A DNA stretch of 64,000 nucleotides from an uncultured Clostridium sp. (GCA_930986425.1 CAKNJR010000006.1:1-64000), one strand, 5' to 3'. Positions 17,664-27,351 are shown, counted from the stretch's first letter. A program made the numbers and translations. Notes: generated by a model not told the origin, from the letters alone.

Positions 17664-17738
17664 CTAATCCTTTATTCCAAACAAAAATTTAACAATTCCC
17701 CTTAAAAACTTAGGAACTTTTTTTACAACAATAGTCAT
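17664..17738 (-). CDS. spoVM: Stage V sporulation protein M
   Basis: A 24-residue amphipathic peptide. The core KVPKFLRGIVKFLFG aligns with B. subtilis SpoVM (KLPKFLGGIVRAMLG), including the mid-peptide Pro. SpoVM recognises the convex forespore membrane and anchors SpoIVA for coat assembly in the mother cell. The ATG is preceded by AGGAGGG at correct spacing. The sipL-like gene in this window belongs to the same SpoIVA-based process. Too short for normal gene callers. Confidence 0.85.
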   Translation of the reverse strand: MTIVVKKVPKFLRGIVKFLFGIKD

Positions 17739-17817
17739 ACAATCCCTCCTAACAATTTGCAAATTATTTGAGCAATAATCTTATGTAATTGCCATCAAAA
17801 CATACTATCTCAAGAAT

Positions 17818-17970
17818 TTACTTATGGAATAAACAACAAAGACCTGCAATAGTAATGGCAGCACCTATAATAAAAAGCCAACCGGATAATGGAAGTAACA
17901 GTACAAGTAAAACTCCTAATCCGAAACCAATGAGGCAAGTTGCTAGCAATTTTTTAAGTATTCTACCCAT
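17818..17970 (-). CDS. Small membrane protein upstream of spoVM
   Basis: 50 residues: MGRILKKLLATCLIGFG followed by two hydrophobic stretches separated by PLSGW. A perfect AAAGGAGG lies 6 nt upstream. The 79-nt spacing to spoVM on the same strand suggests co-transcription and a possible sporulation role. Short basic-hydrophobic proteins like this are common in clostridia, but I cannot name the family. Confidence 0.7.
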   Translation of the reverse strand: MGRILKKLLATCLIGFGLGVLLVLLLPLSGWLFIIGAAITIAGLCCLFHK

Positions 17971-18129
17971 ATATTACCTCCTTTGTAACATTATATGTAA
18001 ATCAAATAAAAATTGTTAAAAACTATTCCATAAACTTATCTTTTATGATATTATAAATACGCAATCAATAAAGCAAAAGAAACAAGCATGAATCAATAAG
18101 TGATGTGCAAAAAAGAAAGGAAATAGAGT

Positions 18130-19866
18130 ATGAAAAACAATGAAAAAAAAGTAAAGGAAGAAAAAATAAACATACCAAGATTAATATTAAGAATAGTAAT
18201 AGTTGCTATTATATTAGCACTAATGGTGTTTGCAATAAAAATAGCGCCAAACTATGCAAGAAATGAATTTGCAGATGTAACAAACTTAGTAATTAACAAC
18301 AATAATATAACAAGAAATGTAAAAAACGATATAATTATCGAGGATAATACAATATACCTTTCAACAGATGATATGAAAAATTTCTTTGATGAATATTTAA
18401 TAATAGAGGAAGAAAATCAAAGAGTAATCACAACATCAAATACAAAAACGGTAGTCATACCATTCACAGGAACAGCAATTTATGTTAGCGGTTCAGATAC
18501 AACAATAGGACATTCTCTATTAATAAAAGATGATGTAATATATATGCCAATTACTGACCTAACAGACATATATAATATAGAAGTAAAATATTCATCAGAT
18601 AGTAATATAGTAACAATAGATTCTTTAAATAGAAAACTTGTACAAGCTACAAGTGAAAAAAATATGTCAGTAAAATATTTGCCAACTGTTTTATCAAGAA
18701 CAGTAGATAAAATTAATGAAGGAGATACTCTAACTTTAGTATTAGATAGAGAAACCGGCGAAAAAGTTACTGAAAATGATTGGATTAGAGTTAGAACTCA
18801 AAATGGAGAATTAGGATATGTTAAGCAAGATGACATATTAAATGAAAATACTGTTAGAGAAAATGAAGATGTCGGCACAACAATAGATGGCAAAGTAAGT
18901 TTAGTATGGGATTATTATTCTCAATATGTGTCAGCACCAGTAAGAGATGGTGAAATAGAAGGAATCAACGTAGTATCACCATCATTTTATGAAGTAACAG
19001 CAAGTGGAGATTTAGACGCCAATATAGGAAACAATGGAAGAAATTATATAGAATGGGCACATGCAAATAGATATAAAGTATGGCCAATGATTTCAAATAG
19101 TGAGTTAGGAGATATAGATGCTACCTCAAATCTATTGTCATCATTTGAAAATAGAGCATATTTAATAGACAATATTGTAAAAGCTCTAGAAGATGCAGGT
19201 GTTGATGGAGTAAATGTAGATTTTGAAAATATGTATCAAGAAGATAAAAACAATTATTCAAGATTTATAATAGAATTAGCTCCAAGATTAAGAGAAAAAG
19301 GACTAACACTATCAGTTGATGTAACAGCACCAGATGGCTCAGAAACATGGTCATTATGCTTTGATAGAAATGTTATAGGAAAAGTTGCAGACTATATAAT
19401 ATTTATGGGATATGACCAAAATGGTGTATCATCAACAGAAGCAGGAACAGTCGCAGGAGCAAACTGGGTAGAATTAAATATAGAAAAATTCCTTGGACAA
19501 GAAGGAGTATCAAAAGATAAACTAATATTAGCAATGCCTTTCTACACAAGACTATGGAGAGAAACTGATGGAACTCTAACAAGTTCAGTTGTTAATATGA
19601 GAAGTGTAACAATTCCACAAGGTGTTGCAAAAAGCTGGGATGAAGAAACAAAACAAAATTATATAGAATATGAGCAAAATGGAACAACATATAAAATGTG
19701 GATAGAAGACGAAGAATCAATCAAAGCGAAACTTGATTTAGTAAATGAGTATGATTTAGCTGGAGCTGCATATTGGTCAAAAGATAGAGAATCAAATACA
19801 ATATGGGGAGTAATAGCAGAAGAATTAGGAATTAATTCAAATGAAGCAGAGTCAGAAAATCAATAA
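18130..19866 (+). CDS. Membrane-anchored GH18 glycosidase with SH3-like domain
   Basis: 578 residues. A transmembrane anchor (~16-36) is followed by a copper-amine-oxidase-N-like region (~60-165), an SH3-like region (~175-240) and a GH18 barrel (~255-570). The GH18 signature DGVNVDFE is at 359-366 with catalytic Glu366. Similar GH18 proteins with SH3 or LysM modules (YaaH/CwlE-like) act on peptidoglycan or spore cortex. The family link is firm; the exact substrate is inferred. ATG behind GAAAGGAAA. Confidence 0.85.
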   Translation: MKNNEKKVKEEKINIPRLILRIVIVAIILALMVFAIKIAPNYARNEFADVTNLVINNNNITRNVKNDIIIEDNTIYLSTDDMKNFFDEYLIIEEENQRVITTSNTKTVVIPFTGTAIYVSGSDTTIGHSLLIKDDVIYMPITDLTDIYNIEVKYSSDSNIVTIDSLNRKLVQATSEKNMSVKYLPTVLSRTVDKINEGDTLTLVLDRETGEKVTENDWIRVRTQNGELGYVKQDDILNENTVRENEDVGTTIDGKVSLVWDYYSQYVSAPVRDGEIEGINVVSPSFYEVTASGDLDANIGNNGRNYIEWAHANRYKVWPMISNSELGDIDATSNLLSSFENRAYLIDNIVKALEDAGVDGVNVDFENMYQEDKNNYSRFIIELAPRLREKGLTLSVDVTAPDGSETWSLCFDRNVIGKVADYIIFMGYDQNGVSSTEAGTVAGANWVELNIEKFLGQEGVSKDKLILAMPFYTRLWRETDGTLTSSVVNMRSVTIPQGVAKSWDEETKQNYIEYEQNGTTYKMWIEDEESIKAKLDLVNEYDLAGAAYWSKDRESNTIWGVIAEELGINSNEAESENQ

Positions 19867-19975
19867 TATACAAAAATTAGAAAGACAAATAAAATATATG
19901 ATTTCGTTCAAAAATAAAAATTACAAATTGTAGTAAATTGTAAAAATAAGTAGTACGAAAATCGTAATAAAAAAG

Positions 19976-20010
19976 AATCACCCTGAATACAATGTATAAG
20001 GGTGATTTTT
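19976..20010 (+). terminator. Strong terminator overlapping the next gene's ribosome site
   Basis: The 9-bp stem AATCACCCT/AGGGTGATT ends in TTT and terminates the GH18 transcript. Its 3' arm AGGGTG is also the only plausible ribosome site for the ATG at 20011, so read-through mRNA would have a hidden start. Confidence 0.75.
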
Positions 20011-20850
20011 ATGAATATTGGATATGTAAAATTAGACAAGCTTAATACATTAGAAAAAATGTATAGGAAACTGTTTAAAATAATAAGAGTTGTAAATAAC
20101 TATTATTATATTCCAGCTCTCAATGAAAAAATAATAAATAAGTTAATAGAAAAACTAAAAGCAAATAATATAGAATATGTTATTGCTGAGAATGATATAA
20201 ACTTAAATTACAATAAATTAGATGGAAAATTTCTGTTAAAAATGGCCATTCCTGAGATATTAGATTACTGTTTTAATAAATTAGGAAAAAGTAAAGAATT
20301 TGAAGAAATATATATATGTGTAGAAGATTTTACAAAAGAAAATATACGAATAATAGAAAACTTAACGGAAAGAGTAAAAGTTGTAAACATAGTTACAAAC
20401 CATTTAAGACAATTTCAAGAATTGGAAAGAAGATTAGAAAGAAAAGAAATATATATTACAGTATCAAGTAATAAAAGAAAGGCACTAAAAAGAGCAGAAA
20501 TAATAATAAACTTAGATTGGAAAAACTTCAATGGATTTAATGTAAATAGGAATAGCATAATAATAAACTGTTGCAAAGAATTTAATTTGAATAAAGACTT
20601 TGAAGGTATACTTATAGAAAATATAGATATTCAAATAAAAAAAATTATGCGAATAATTAGTGAAAATGAGAATATGAATAAAAAGGAACTTTTTGAAGCG
20701 GAATTATTAAAGCAAAATAATTATGATGAATCAAGATATATATTAGAAAAAAGTAAAATTCAAATAACAGGTGTAATTGGTAAAAGAGGAGAAATTAGTA
20801 ATAACGAATTTGAAAAAATTAAAAGAATGAATAGCAAGGCAACTCTATAA
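20011..20850 (+). CDS. Unknown protein, possible Rossmann-like fold
   Basis: 279 residues, Lys/Asn/Ile-rich, not recognised. Alternating beta/alpha patterns (EYVIAENDINLNY, KVVNIVTNHLRQFQELERRL, IYITVSSNKRKALKRAEIIINLDW) suggest an alpha/beta nucleotide-binding-like core, and there are no membrane segments. I prefer the ATG at 20011 over the in-frame GTG at 20002, which lies inside the terminator hairpin. No functional neighbour; greA follows with its own promoter. Confidence 0.6.
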   Translation: MNIGYVKLDKLNTLEKMYRKLFKIIRVVNNYYYIPALNEKIINKLIEKLKANNIEYVIAENDINLNYNKLDGKFLLKMAIPEILDYCFNKLGKSKEFEEIYICVEDFTKENIRIIENLTERVKVVNIVTNHLRQFQELERRLERKEIYITVSSNKRKALKRAEIIINLDWKNFNGFNVNRNSIIINCCKEFNLNKDFEGILIENIDIQIKKIMRIISENENMNKKELFEAELLKQNNYDESRYILEKSKIQITGVIGKRGEISNNEFEKIKRMNSKATL

Positions 20851-20910
20851 ATATAGTTATGAAAAAATAAATTTATCTGTGAATTTTCTCTGAAAATTAT
20901 CTAATTCCCC

Positions 20911-20939
20911 TTGACAAAATTTGAAGATGGTATTAATAT
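20911..20939 (+). promoter_or_regulatory. Sigma-A promoter of greA
   Basis: TTGACA, 17-nt spacer, TAATAT, 38 nt upstream of the GTG start. Confidence 0.8.
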
Positions 20940-20976
20940 ATGAAGGATAATTTTAACACAAAAGGAGGGATAAGTC

Positions 20977-21453
20977 GTGGACAGCGAAGAAGTACTACTA
21001 ACACAAGAAGGCTTTGATAAGTTAGAACAAGAACTAGAGTATCTTAAAACAACTGAAAGAACAGAAATTGCTGGTAGAATAAAAGTTGCCCTAGGTTATG
21101 GAGATTTATCTGAAAACTCTGAATATGACGAGGCAAAGAATGCACAAGAAATGAATGAAAACAAAATAGCAGAGCTAGAAAATAAATTAAGACACGCAAA
21201 AATAATAGATTCTTCAGAAATAGATACAAAGACAGTTCAAGTAGGAAACACAGTTGAAGTACTTGATATGGACTTTGATGAAAACGTAACATACACAATA
21301 GTAGGCTCAACAGAAGTTGACTTAGCACAAAACAAAATATCTAACGAATCACCAATTGGCTCAGCTTTACTTGGCGCTAAAAAAGGTCAAGTGGTTGAAG
21401 CACAAATACCAGCTGGTGTTGCAAAATTCAAAGTACTTTCAATAAAAAAATAG
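20977..21453 (+). CDS. greA: Transcription elongation factor GreA
   Basis: 158 residues: N-terminal coiled coil (LTQEGFDKLEQELEYLKT...GDLSENSEYDEAKNAQ) carrying the acidic tip DLSENSEYDEAK, then the FKBP-like C-terminal domain (SPIGSALLGAKKGQ). It stimulates RNA cleavage in backtracked RNA polymerase. The start is GTG, 6-7 nt after AAAGGAGGG; no in-frame ATG is near. Own sigma-A promoter and strong terminator make it monocistronic. Confidence 0.96.
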   Translation: MDSEEVLLTQEGFDKLEQELEYLKTTERTEIAGRIKVALGYGDLSENSEYDEAKNAQEMNENKIAELENKLRHAKIIDSSEIDTKTVQVGNTVEVLDMDFDENVTYTIVGSTEVDLAQNKISNESPIGSALLGAKKGQVVEAQIPAGVAKFKVLSIKK

Positions 21454-21455
21454 CA

Positions 21456-21502
21456 TGAAACCTGTTTTTAGAGATACTTTCTAAAAGCAGGTTATTTTTT
21501 TC
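21456..21502 (+). terminator. Terminator of greA
   Basis: AACCTG(T)TTTTAGA pairs with TCTAAAAGCAGGTT, followed by ATTTTTTT. Confidence 0.85.
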
Positions 21503-21556
21503 GTTTAGAGGTATGTTATAAAAACATACCATTACACAGTTTTTTCCTTGTAAATA

Positions 21557-21585
21557 TTGACTTTTAGGCTATAAAATAATATTAT
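21557..21585 (+). promoter_or_regulatory. Sigma-A promoter of the galM-like gene
   Basis: TTGACT, 17-nt spacer, TATTAT, 36 nt before the ATG. Confidence 0.7.
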
Positions 21586-21621
21586 ATATATAATAATTTT
21601 ATTATAAAGAAAGGTTTGACT

Positions 21622-22494
21622 ATGGAAGCTCTTATGACTACAACCAGTTTTGGTGGCGAACTATTAAGTTTCAAACTAGATGGTATAGAAAAAATTCACC
21701 AAGGAGAAGATGTGAGAGATGATAATGGTAAGGTGTATTGGAAAAGACACGCACCAGTATTATTTCCTATTGTAGGTAAGCTAAAGAGAAATCAAACAAT
21801 AATAAATGGAAGAACTTTTGAAATCCCACAACATGGATTTGCAAGGGATATGGAGTTTGAGCCAGTAACAAAATTAGATAATTTTCATTCATATGTTTTA
21901 AAAAGTAACAAATACACATTAGCAAGATATCCTTTTGACTTTGAGTTAACTAATACTTATAGGCAAGAAGGAAACAAACTAATATTCATATATAAAGTAA
22001 TAAATACAGGAGTTACCAATATGCCTTTTGGATTAGGAGGACATCCTGCATTCAAAATTGACCCAGATGATTTAAAAAGGGGTAATTATTACTTAGAATT
22101 TAAAGAAGATGAAGACAGAGCTCATTTCCTATATCTAGTAGATGGTTTAGTTGGAACTGAGTATGCAAAAAACAAATTAATAAATGACAGAATATTAGAA
22201 CTTGATGAGCATACTTTTGATAATGATGCCCTAATTATAAAAGGAATTCAAAATAAAAACATAAGCTTAAAAAATAGTAGAACTAGAAAAACAATACTAA
22301 CAATGGACTTTGAAGGTTGGCCATATTTGGGAATTTGGTCTAAACCAGGAGCACCATTTATATGTTTAGAACCATGGCAATCAACAGCAGATAGAATTCA
22401 TAGCTCTAATGTATTTGTACAAAAGCCAGATATGCTTGTATTAGCACCAGGACAGGAATTTGAAGCAAAATTCTCAGTAGAATTTTATTGCTAA
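21622..22494 (+). CDS. Aldose 1-epimerase family protein (LacX-like)
   Basis: 290 residues of beta-rich galactose mutarotase-like fold. Conserved blocks include HAPVLFPIVGKL, PQHGFARD, NMPFGLGGHPAFK (catalytic-type His) and FICLEPWQSTAD (Glu). The LacX subfamily acts on hexoses of uncertain identity. The start is taken at the ATG 21622, 6 nt after AAAGG; an in-frame TTG at 21616 is less likely. Short gap to the next small membrane gene suggests an operon. Confidence 0.85.
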   Translation: MEALMTTTSFGGELLSFKLDGIEKIHQGEDVRDDNGKVYWKRHAPVLFPIVGKLKRNQTIINGRTFEIPQHGFARDMEFEPVTKLDNFHSYVLKSNKYTLARYPFDFELTNTYRQEGNKLIFIYKVINTGVTNMPFGLGGHPAFKIDPDDLKRGNYYLEFKEDEDRAHFLYLVDGLVGTEYAKNKLINDRILELDEHTFDNDALIIKGIQNKNISLKNSRTRKTILTMDFEGWPYLGIWSKPGAPFICLEPWQSTADRIHSSNVFVQKPDMLVLAPGQEFEAKFSVEFYC

Positions 22495-22520
22495 TTATAA
22501 ATAATTAAAGGATGTTGAAA

Positions 22521-22700
22521 ATGATAAAAATAATTTTACTTATAATTATAGCAATCAGTGTAACAGTTATATATGATGCTAGAAAAATAGCTAAAAAATA
22601 TTTTAGCTCATCAGATATAAATAGACAAGTACTACTGCTAAAAGTGGTGGGATTTCTCGTCGCCGTGATAAGCGCGATAGCACTAAGCTTTATATTATAA
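22521..22700 (+). CDS. Small two-helix membrane protein
   Basis: 59 residues with hydrophobic helices at about 2-18 and 38-58, separated by a basic linker (DARKIAKKYFSSSDINRQ). A good AAGGATG lies 6 nt before the ATG at 22521. This layout is common among small Firmicutes membrane proteins of unknown role. It lies 26 nt after the epimerase gene. Confidence 0.65.
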   Translation: MIKIILLIIIAISVTVIYDARKIAKKYFSSSDINRQVLLLKVVGFLVAVISAIALSFIL

Positions 22701-22766
22701 ATAATGACATTGCTATTGACAATTAATGTAAATTAATAAAATATAAAAATTACGAGGAGTTTATTT

Positions 22767-25409
22767 ATGAAAGAGATAGAAGGAAAATATAATCCAAAGG
22801 ATTTTGAAGAAAAAATATATAAAAATTGGGAAGAAAATAAATATTTTAAACAAAGTATGGATAAAACAAAGCCATCATTTTCAATTGTTATGCCACCACC
22901 AAATGTTACTGGTAAATTACACATGGGACATGCTTTAGATGATACAATCCAAGATGTAATTATTAGAGCAAAAAGAATGCAAGGATATAACACTTTATGG
23001 CTTCCAGGGGCAGATCATGCGTCAATTGCAACTGAAGCAAAAGTTGTTCAGAAGTTAAAAAGCGAAGGTCATACCAAAGAAGAACTAGGTAGAGAAAAGT
23101 TCTTAGATGAAGCATGGGATTGGACTAGAAAATATGGTGGAGAAATCGAAAACCAACAAAAAAGACTAGGATGTTCATGCGACTGGGATAGAAAAAGATT
23201 TACACTAGATGAAGGACTTTCAAATGCAGTTTTAGAAGAATTTTGCAATCTATATAATGATGGACTAATTTATAGAGGCAAAAAGATGATAAACTGGTGT
23301 CCATATTGTCATTCATCAATATCAGATATAGAAGTAGAATATAATGAAGAAAAATCTCATTTATGGCATATTAGATATCAAATAAAAGGAACAAATGACT
23401 ATGTAGAAGTTGCTACAACAAGACCTGAAACAATGCTTGGAGATACAGCAGTTGCGGTAAATCCAAAAGATGAGAGATATACAAACATAATAGGAAAAAC
23501 TTGCATACTTCCAATAGTAAATAGAGAAATTCCTATAATTGCAGATGAATTTGTAGATATGGAATTTGGAACAGGTTGTGTAAAGATAACTCCAGCACAT
23601 GATATGAATGACTACCAAGCAGGACTAAAACACAATTTAGAATTCATAGAAGTATTTGATGAATCAAATATAATGAATGATATAGTTCCAGAATATAAAG
23701 GACTAACTTCAGATGAAGCTAGACCATTAGTTGTAGAAAAACTAAAAGAGCTAGGAGCTTTAGTAAGCATAGAAGATTATACTCACAACGTTGGAAAATG
23801 TTATAGATGCCATAATACAGTTGAGCCAAGAATATCAGAGCAATGGTTTGTTGCAATGAAAAAATTAGCAGAGCCTGCAATAGAAGCTGTTAAAAATGGC
23901 GACATCAAATTTGTACCAAAAAAATATGAAAAAACATATTTCAATTGGTTAGAAAATATTCAAGACTGGTGTATTTCAAGACAGTTGTGGTGGGGTCATA
24001 GAATACCAGCATATTACTGTGATGAATGTAATCATATTACAGTTGCAAAAGAAAATCCAGAAAAGTGTGAAAAATGTGGAAGCACACATATTCATCAAGA
24101 TGAAGATACACTAGATACATGGTTTAGTTCAGCTTTATGGCCATTCTCAACAATGGGTTGGCCAGACAAAGACGCAGAAGATTACAAAACATTTTATCCA
24201 ACAAATTGCCTAGTTACAGCATATGATATTATATTCTTCTGGGTTGCAAGAATGATATTCTCAGGAATATATGCTACTGGCAAAAAGCCATTTAGCGATA
24301 TAGTAATGCATGGATTAGTTAGAGATAGCCAAGGCAGAAAAATGTCAAAGAGTTTAGGAAATGGTATTGACCCGTTAGAAGTAATGAACGAATATGGTAC
24401 AGATAGCTTAAGATTTTCTGTATTATCAGGTACAACAATGGGTAATGACATAAAATATATGCCAGAAAAACTTGACCAAGCATCAAACTTTGCTAATAAA
24501 ATGTGGAATGCTGCTAAATTCATAACAATGAATGCAGCGTCAGATGAAGAAATCATCGAGTTTAGCAAAAATGTAAAAGGACTAAAACCAGAAGACAAAT
24601 GGATAATTGGAAAACTAAATAAATTAATAAATGAAGTTACAGAAAATATTAAAAACTACGATTTAGGTATAGCACTAGATAACATTTATACGTTTATATG
24701 GGATGAATTCTGTGATTGGTACATTGAAATGAGCAAAACAAGACTAAATTCAGATGAAAAAGTTGTAGTTTCATATGTACTAGATTATGTATTTAGAAAT
24801 TCATTAAAACTATTACACCCATTTATGCCATTTGTTACAGCAAAGCTTTATTCACATTTAGTAAGTTATGACAATAAAGATATAATAATATCTGATTGGC
24901 CAGTTGCTTCAAAAGAAAATTACGAAGAAGATATGGCATATATTGAAGAAATAAAAAATATAATTGTACAAATTAGAAATGTAAGAACAAATATGAATAT
25001 TCATCCATCTAAAAAAGTACAATTAATAGTAGTAACAGAAAATAAAAACTTAGCTGAAAAAATTGCACAAGATGAAGAATTCATCAAAAAATTAGGCTTT
25101 GGTAGTAAATTAACTGTACAAAATAATGAAGATGGAATTGAAGCTAATGCAATATGTGTATCTACTGGCAATTTAAAGATGTTTATGCCATTTAGTGAAC
25201 TTGTTGATATTGAAGAAGAAATCAAGAGATTAGAAACTGAAAAAACAAGACTAGAAAGCGAGGTAGAAAGAAGTAATAAAATACTTTCAAACCAAGGCTT
25301 TATAGCAAAAGCTCCAAAAGCTAAAGTTGATGAAGAAAAAGCTAAATTAGAAAAATACAGCAAAATGTTAGAAGAAACAAAAGCAAGATTAGAAAATTTA
25401 AAATCATAG
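22767..25409 (+). CDS. valS: Valyl-tRNA synthetase
   Basis: Class I synthetase of 880 residues, normal for ValRS. Signature sequences are PPNVTGKLHMGHAL (HIGH), the editing-domain region ATTRPETMLGDTAVAVNP, WWGHRIPAYYC, GRKMSKSLGNGIDP (KMSKS) and the C-terminal coiled coil (VDIEEEIKRLETEKTRLE...). ATG follows ACGAGGAG. The 66-nt upstream gap is too short for a T-box leader, so it is probably not T-box regulated. Confidence 0.98.
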   Translation: MKEIEGKYNPKDFEEKIYKNWEENKYFKQSMDKTKPSFSIVMPPPNVTGKLHMGHALDDTIQDVIIRAKRMQGYNTLWLPGADHASIATEAKVVQKLKSEGHTKEELGREKFLDEAWDWTRKYGGEIENQQKRLGCSCDWDRKRFTLDEGLSNAVLEEFCNLYNDGLIYRGKKMINWCPYCHSSISDIEVEYNEEKSHLWHIRYQIKGTNDYVEVATTRPETMLGDTAVAVNPKDERYTNIIGKTCILPIVNREIPIIADEFVDMEFGTGCVKITPAHDMNDYQAGLKHNLEFIEVFDESNIMNDIVPEYKGLTSDEARPLVVEKLKELGALVSIEDYTHNVGKCYRCHNTVEPRISEQWFVAMKKLAEPAIEAVKNGDIKFVPKKYEKTYFNWLENIQDWCISRQLWWGHRIPAYYCDECNHITVAKENPEKCEKCGSTHIHQDEDTLDTWFSSALWPFSTMGWPDKDAEDYKTFYPTNCLVTAYDIIFFWVARMIFSGIYATGKKPFSDIVMHGLVRDSQGRKMSKSLGNGIDPLEVMNEYGTDSLRFSVLSGTTMGNDIKYMPEKLDQASNFANKMWNAAKFITMNAASDEEIIEFSKNVKGLKPEDKWIIGKLNKLINEVTENIKNYDLGIALDNIYTFIWDEFCDWYIEMSKTRLNSDEKVVVSYVLDYVFRNSLKLLHPFMPFVTAKLYSHLVSYDNKDIIISDWPVASKENYEEDMAYIEEIKNIIVQIRNVRTNMNIHPSKKVQLIVVTENKNLAEKIAQDEEFIKKLGFGSKLTVQNNEDGIEANAICVSTGNLKMFMPFSELVDIEEEIKRLETEKTRLESEVERSNKILSNQGFIAKAPKAKVDEEKAKLEKYSKMLEETKARLENLKS

Positions 25410-25432
25410 AATGAAATAAGGGGTCTGATAAT

Positions 25433-26266
25433 ATGAAAGAAAAATCCAAAGAGAAAGATAATATTAAAAAAGATAATAAAAGTAGAAAAGTAGAAGAAAC
25501 TCCAAAACATTATAAAGATGGAGAATTTAAAAAGGTAGAAAAAAAGGAAGTTAAAGAAAACAAATTAAATAAAGTTATCTTAACAATATTATTAATCCTA
25601 GTAATATTAGTAATTGCAATTGGAATAATATATGGTGGAAGAATAATAAATAAAGCAAAACTAGACAAAGAACTTGAAAATTTAGTTAGTAAAGACGTTT
25701 CAGTAGAAGAAATAGAAAACACTGAAACAATAACATCAGGAGATTTTGCAACTGTTGAAGAAACTGTAAAACAATATTTTAAAGAATATACTGATTTAAA
25801 AAATCAATTTACAGAAAAAATGAATGATGAAAAAATCCAAACAATATTAACACCAGAAAATTATAACAATGATGGCCCTGAATTTGAAGACTCTATAAAT
25901 TATATAAACAAAACTAAAGAAGAATTTAATCAAATTGCTGATAGCTTAATGGTACTGCTTTCAAAAGAAAATATTGAATCTAGAATCGAAAATGAAGATA
26001 TAAGTGATTATTATAAAGAATTATACAAAGGATATTTCATAGAAGATAATGAATTATCAAGCACTTTTCAAGAATCACATCAGGACATAGTAGATAGTAA
26101 AACTTTAATGAATAACTTATATAATAATCAAATAAAAATACTTAACTTCTTAAAAGAAAATAAAGCACATTGGGAAGTATTAGATGGCAAATTAGCTTTT
26201 GATGATGAAGAATTAACAAACACATATAATGATATGAAAAATAACTTGTTTATAGAGCAAGAATAA
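25433..26266 (+). CDS. Unknown single-pass membrane protein
   Basis: 277 residues: a highly charged Lys/Glu-rich cytoplasmic N-terminus (1-42), one hydrophobic helix (~44-66, VILTILLILVILVIAIGIIYGG) and a helical extracytoplasmic domain rich in Glu, Asn and Asp. It contains no motif I recognise. It starts 24 nt after valS with AAGGGG upstream, so it is probably in the same transcript. It lies directly before the spoIIA operon but is separated from it by Spo0A boxes. Confidence 0.65.
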   Translation: MKEKSKEKDNIKKDNKSRKVEETPKHYKDGEFKKVEKKEVKENKLNKVILTILLILVILVIAIGIIYGGRIINKAKLDKELENLVSKDVSVEEIENTETITSGDFATVEETVKQYFKEYTDLKNQFTEKMNDEKIQTILTPENYNNDGPEFEDSINYINKTKEEFNQIADSLMVLLSKENIESRIENEDISDYYKELYKGYFIEDNELSSTFQESHQDIVDSKTLMNNLYNNQIKILNFLKENKAHWEVLDGKLAFDDEELTNTYNDMKNNLFIEQE

Positions 26267-26309
26267 ATAAAAGATACTATTTGCACAAAATCAAGAATAT
26301 TGCAAAATA

Positions 26310-26335
26310 TGTCGAAAACTTATCAAAATTCGACA
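26310..26335 (+). promoter_or_regulatory. Inverted pair of Spo0A boxes upstream of spoIIA
   Basis: TGTCGAA at 26310-26316 and TTCGACA (its reverse complement) at 26329-26335 are exact 0A-box cores, 137-162 nt before spoIIAA. The spoIIA operon is a classical Spo0A~P plus sigma-H target, so the site fits context well. A weak sigma-H-like pair (GGAAAAA ... GAACT) lies just downstream. Confidence 0.75.
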
Positions 26336-26471
26336 AAACATCTTATGGAAAAATATACCAAAAAGAACTATAATGATTTAAGAAATTACTATGGTTCTTT
26401 TTTTATTGAATAGGAAATTTTATTCAATGAAAATATTACAAGATACCATAAAAACAAAGGAGGTAAATAAT

Positions 26472-26804
26472 GTGATAGTTGAATTCAGCAAAGAGGACAA
26501 GCAACTAACATTTAAATTAACAGAAGACATAGACCAACACACAGTAGAAAAAGTAAGGAGGAAAATGGATAATGAAATTAAAGGATATATTCCAAGAAAA
26601 GTTGTATTTGATTTTAGTAACATCTCTTTTATGGATAGCGCTGGAATAGGGATGGTTTTAGGTAGATATAAATTAGCGAAAATGCTAAATGGAAACCTAG
26701 AAATAATAAATGTAAATAAATCAATGAAAAAAATATTTGATATGAGTGGAGTATCAAGAATAATCAATATAGTTGAGGAGGATAAAAATGAAGGGGTTGT
26801 ATGA
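26472..26804 (+). CDS. spoIIAA: Anti-sigma-F factor antagonist SpoIIAA
   Basis: 110 residues, a STAS domain. The phosphorylatable Ser lies in [13 protein letters not shown] (Ser56), as in B. subtilis SpoIIAA. Unphosphorylated protein releases sigma-F from SpoIIAB in the forespore. The chosen start is GTG 26472, 7 nt after AAAGGAGGT; the upstream in-frame ATGs lack a ribosome site. It overlaps spoIIAB by 17 nt, so translation is coupled. Confidence 0.93.
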   Translation: MIVEFSKEDKQLTFKLTEDIDQHTVEKVRRKMDNEIKGYIPRKVVFDFSNISFMDSAGIGMVLGRYKLAKMLNGNLEIINVNKSMKKIFDMSGVSRIINIVEEDKNEGVV

Positions 26805-27246
26805 TAATGAAATGAAATTAGAATTTGTAAGTAAAACCAACAATGAAGCTTTTGCAAGAATTGCAGTAGCCGCATTTGTATCACAATTAGACCCTACAAT
26901 AGATGAATTATCGGATATTAAAACAGCTGTATCTGAAGCTGTTACAAACAGCATAATTCATGGATATGAAGATGAGGAAGGCATAGTAAAAATAACTGCA
27001 AAACTATTTGGAAACACAGTAGAGATAGAAATATCGGATAACGGAAAAGGAATAAGCAATATAGAAGAAGCTAGAAAACCCCTATACACTTCTAAACCTA
27101 ACATGGAAAGGTCTGGAATGGGCTTTACAATTATGGAAAGCTTTATGGATTATGTCACAGTTGAATCAGCTGTGGGATTAGGTACAAAAGTAACAATGAA
27201 AAAGAGAATAACAAGCGCAGAAGAAGAAAAATGTATTGAGGCTTAG
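26788..27246 (+). CDS. spoIIAB: Anti-sigma-F factor / serine kinase SpoIIAB
   Basis: 152 residues, a GHKL-fold kinase. The N box [12 protein letters not shown] (Glu50, Asn54), G1 box DNGKGI and G2-like GMGF are present. It binds and inhibits sigma-F and phosphorylates SpoIIAA. The ATG follows TGAGGAGG inside the end of spoIIAA. sigF follows after 105 nt, a longer gap than usual, which contains no ORF. Confidence 0.95.
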   Translation: MKGLYDNEMKLEFVSKTNNEAFARIAVAAFVSQLDPTIDELSDIKTAVSEAVTNSIIHGYEDEEGIVKITAKLFGNTVEIEISDNGKGISNIEEARKPLYTSKPNMERSGMGFTIMESFMDYVTVESAVGLGTKVTMKKRITSAEEEKCIEA

Positions 27247-27351
27247 AATTTTACAAACAACAGAGAGTTAAGCTTTATTTATATAGTTAAAAGAACTAAG
27301 CAAAATTGTAGCATAAATACATATTTTCTTTAATATAATTAGGAGAAGGTT

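Noticed and set aside
22701..22766. T-box riboswitch before valS
   Set aside because: The gap of 66 nt is too short and contains no specifier loop or TGGNACC-type T-box sequence.
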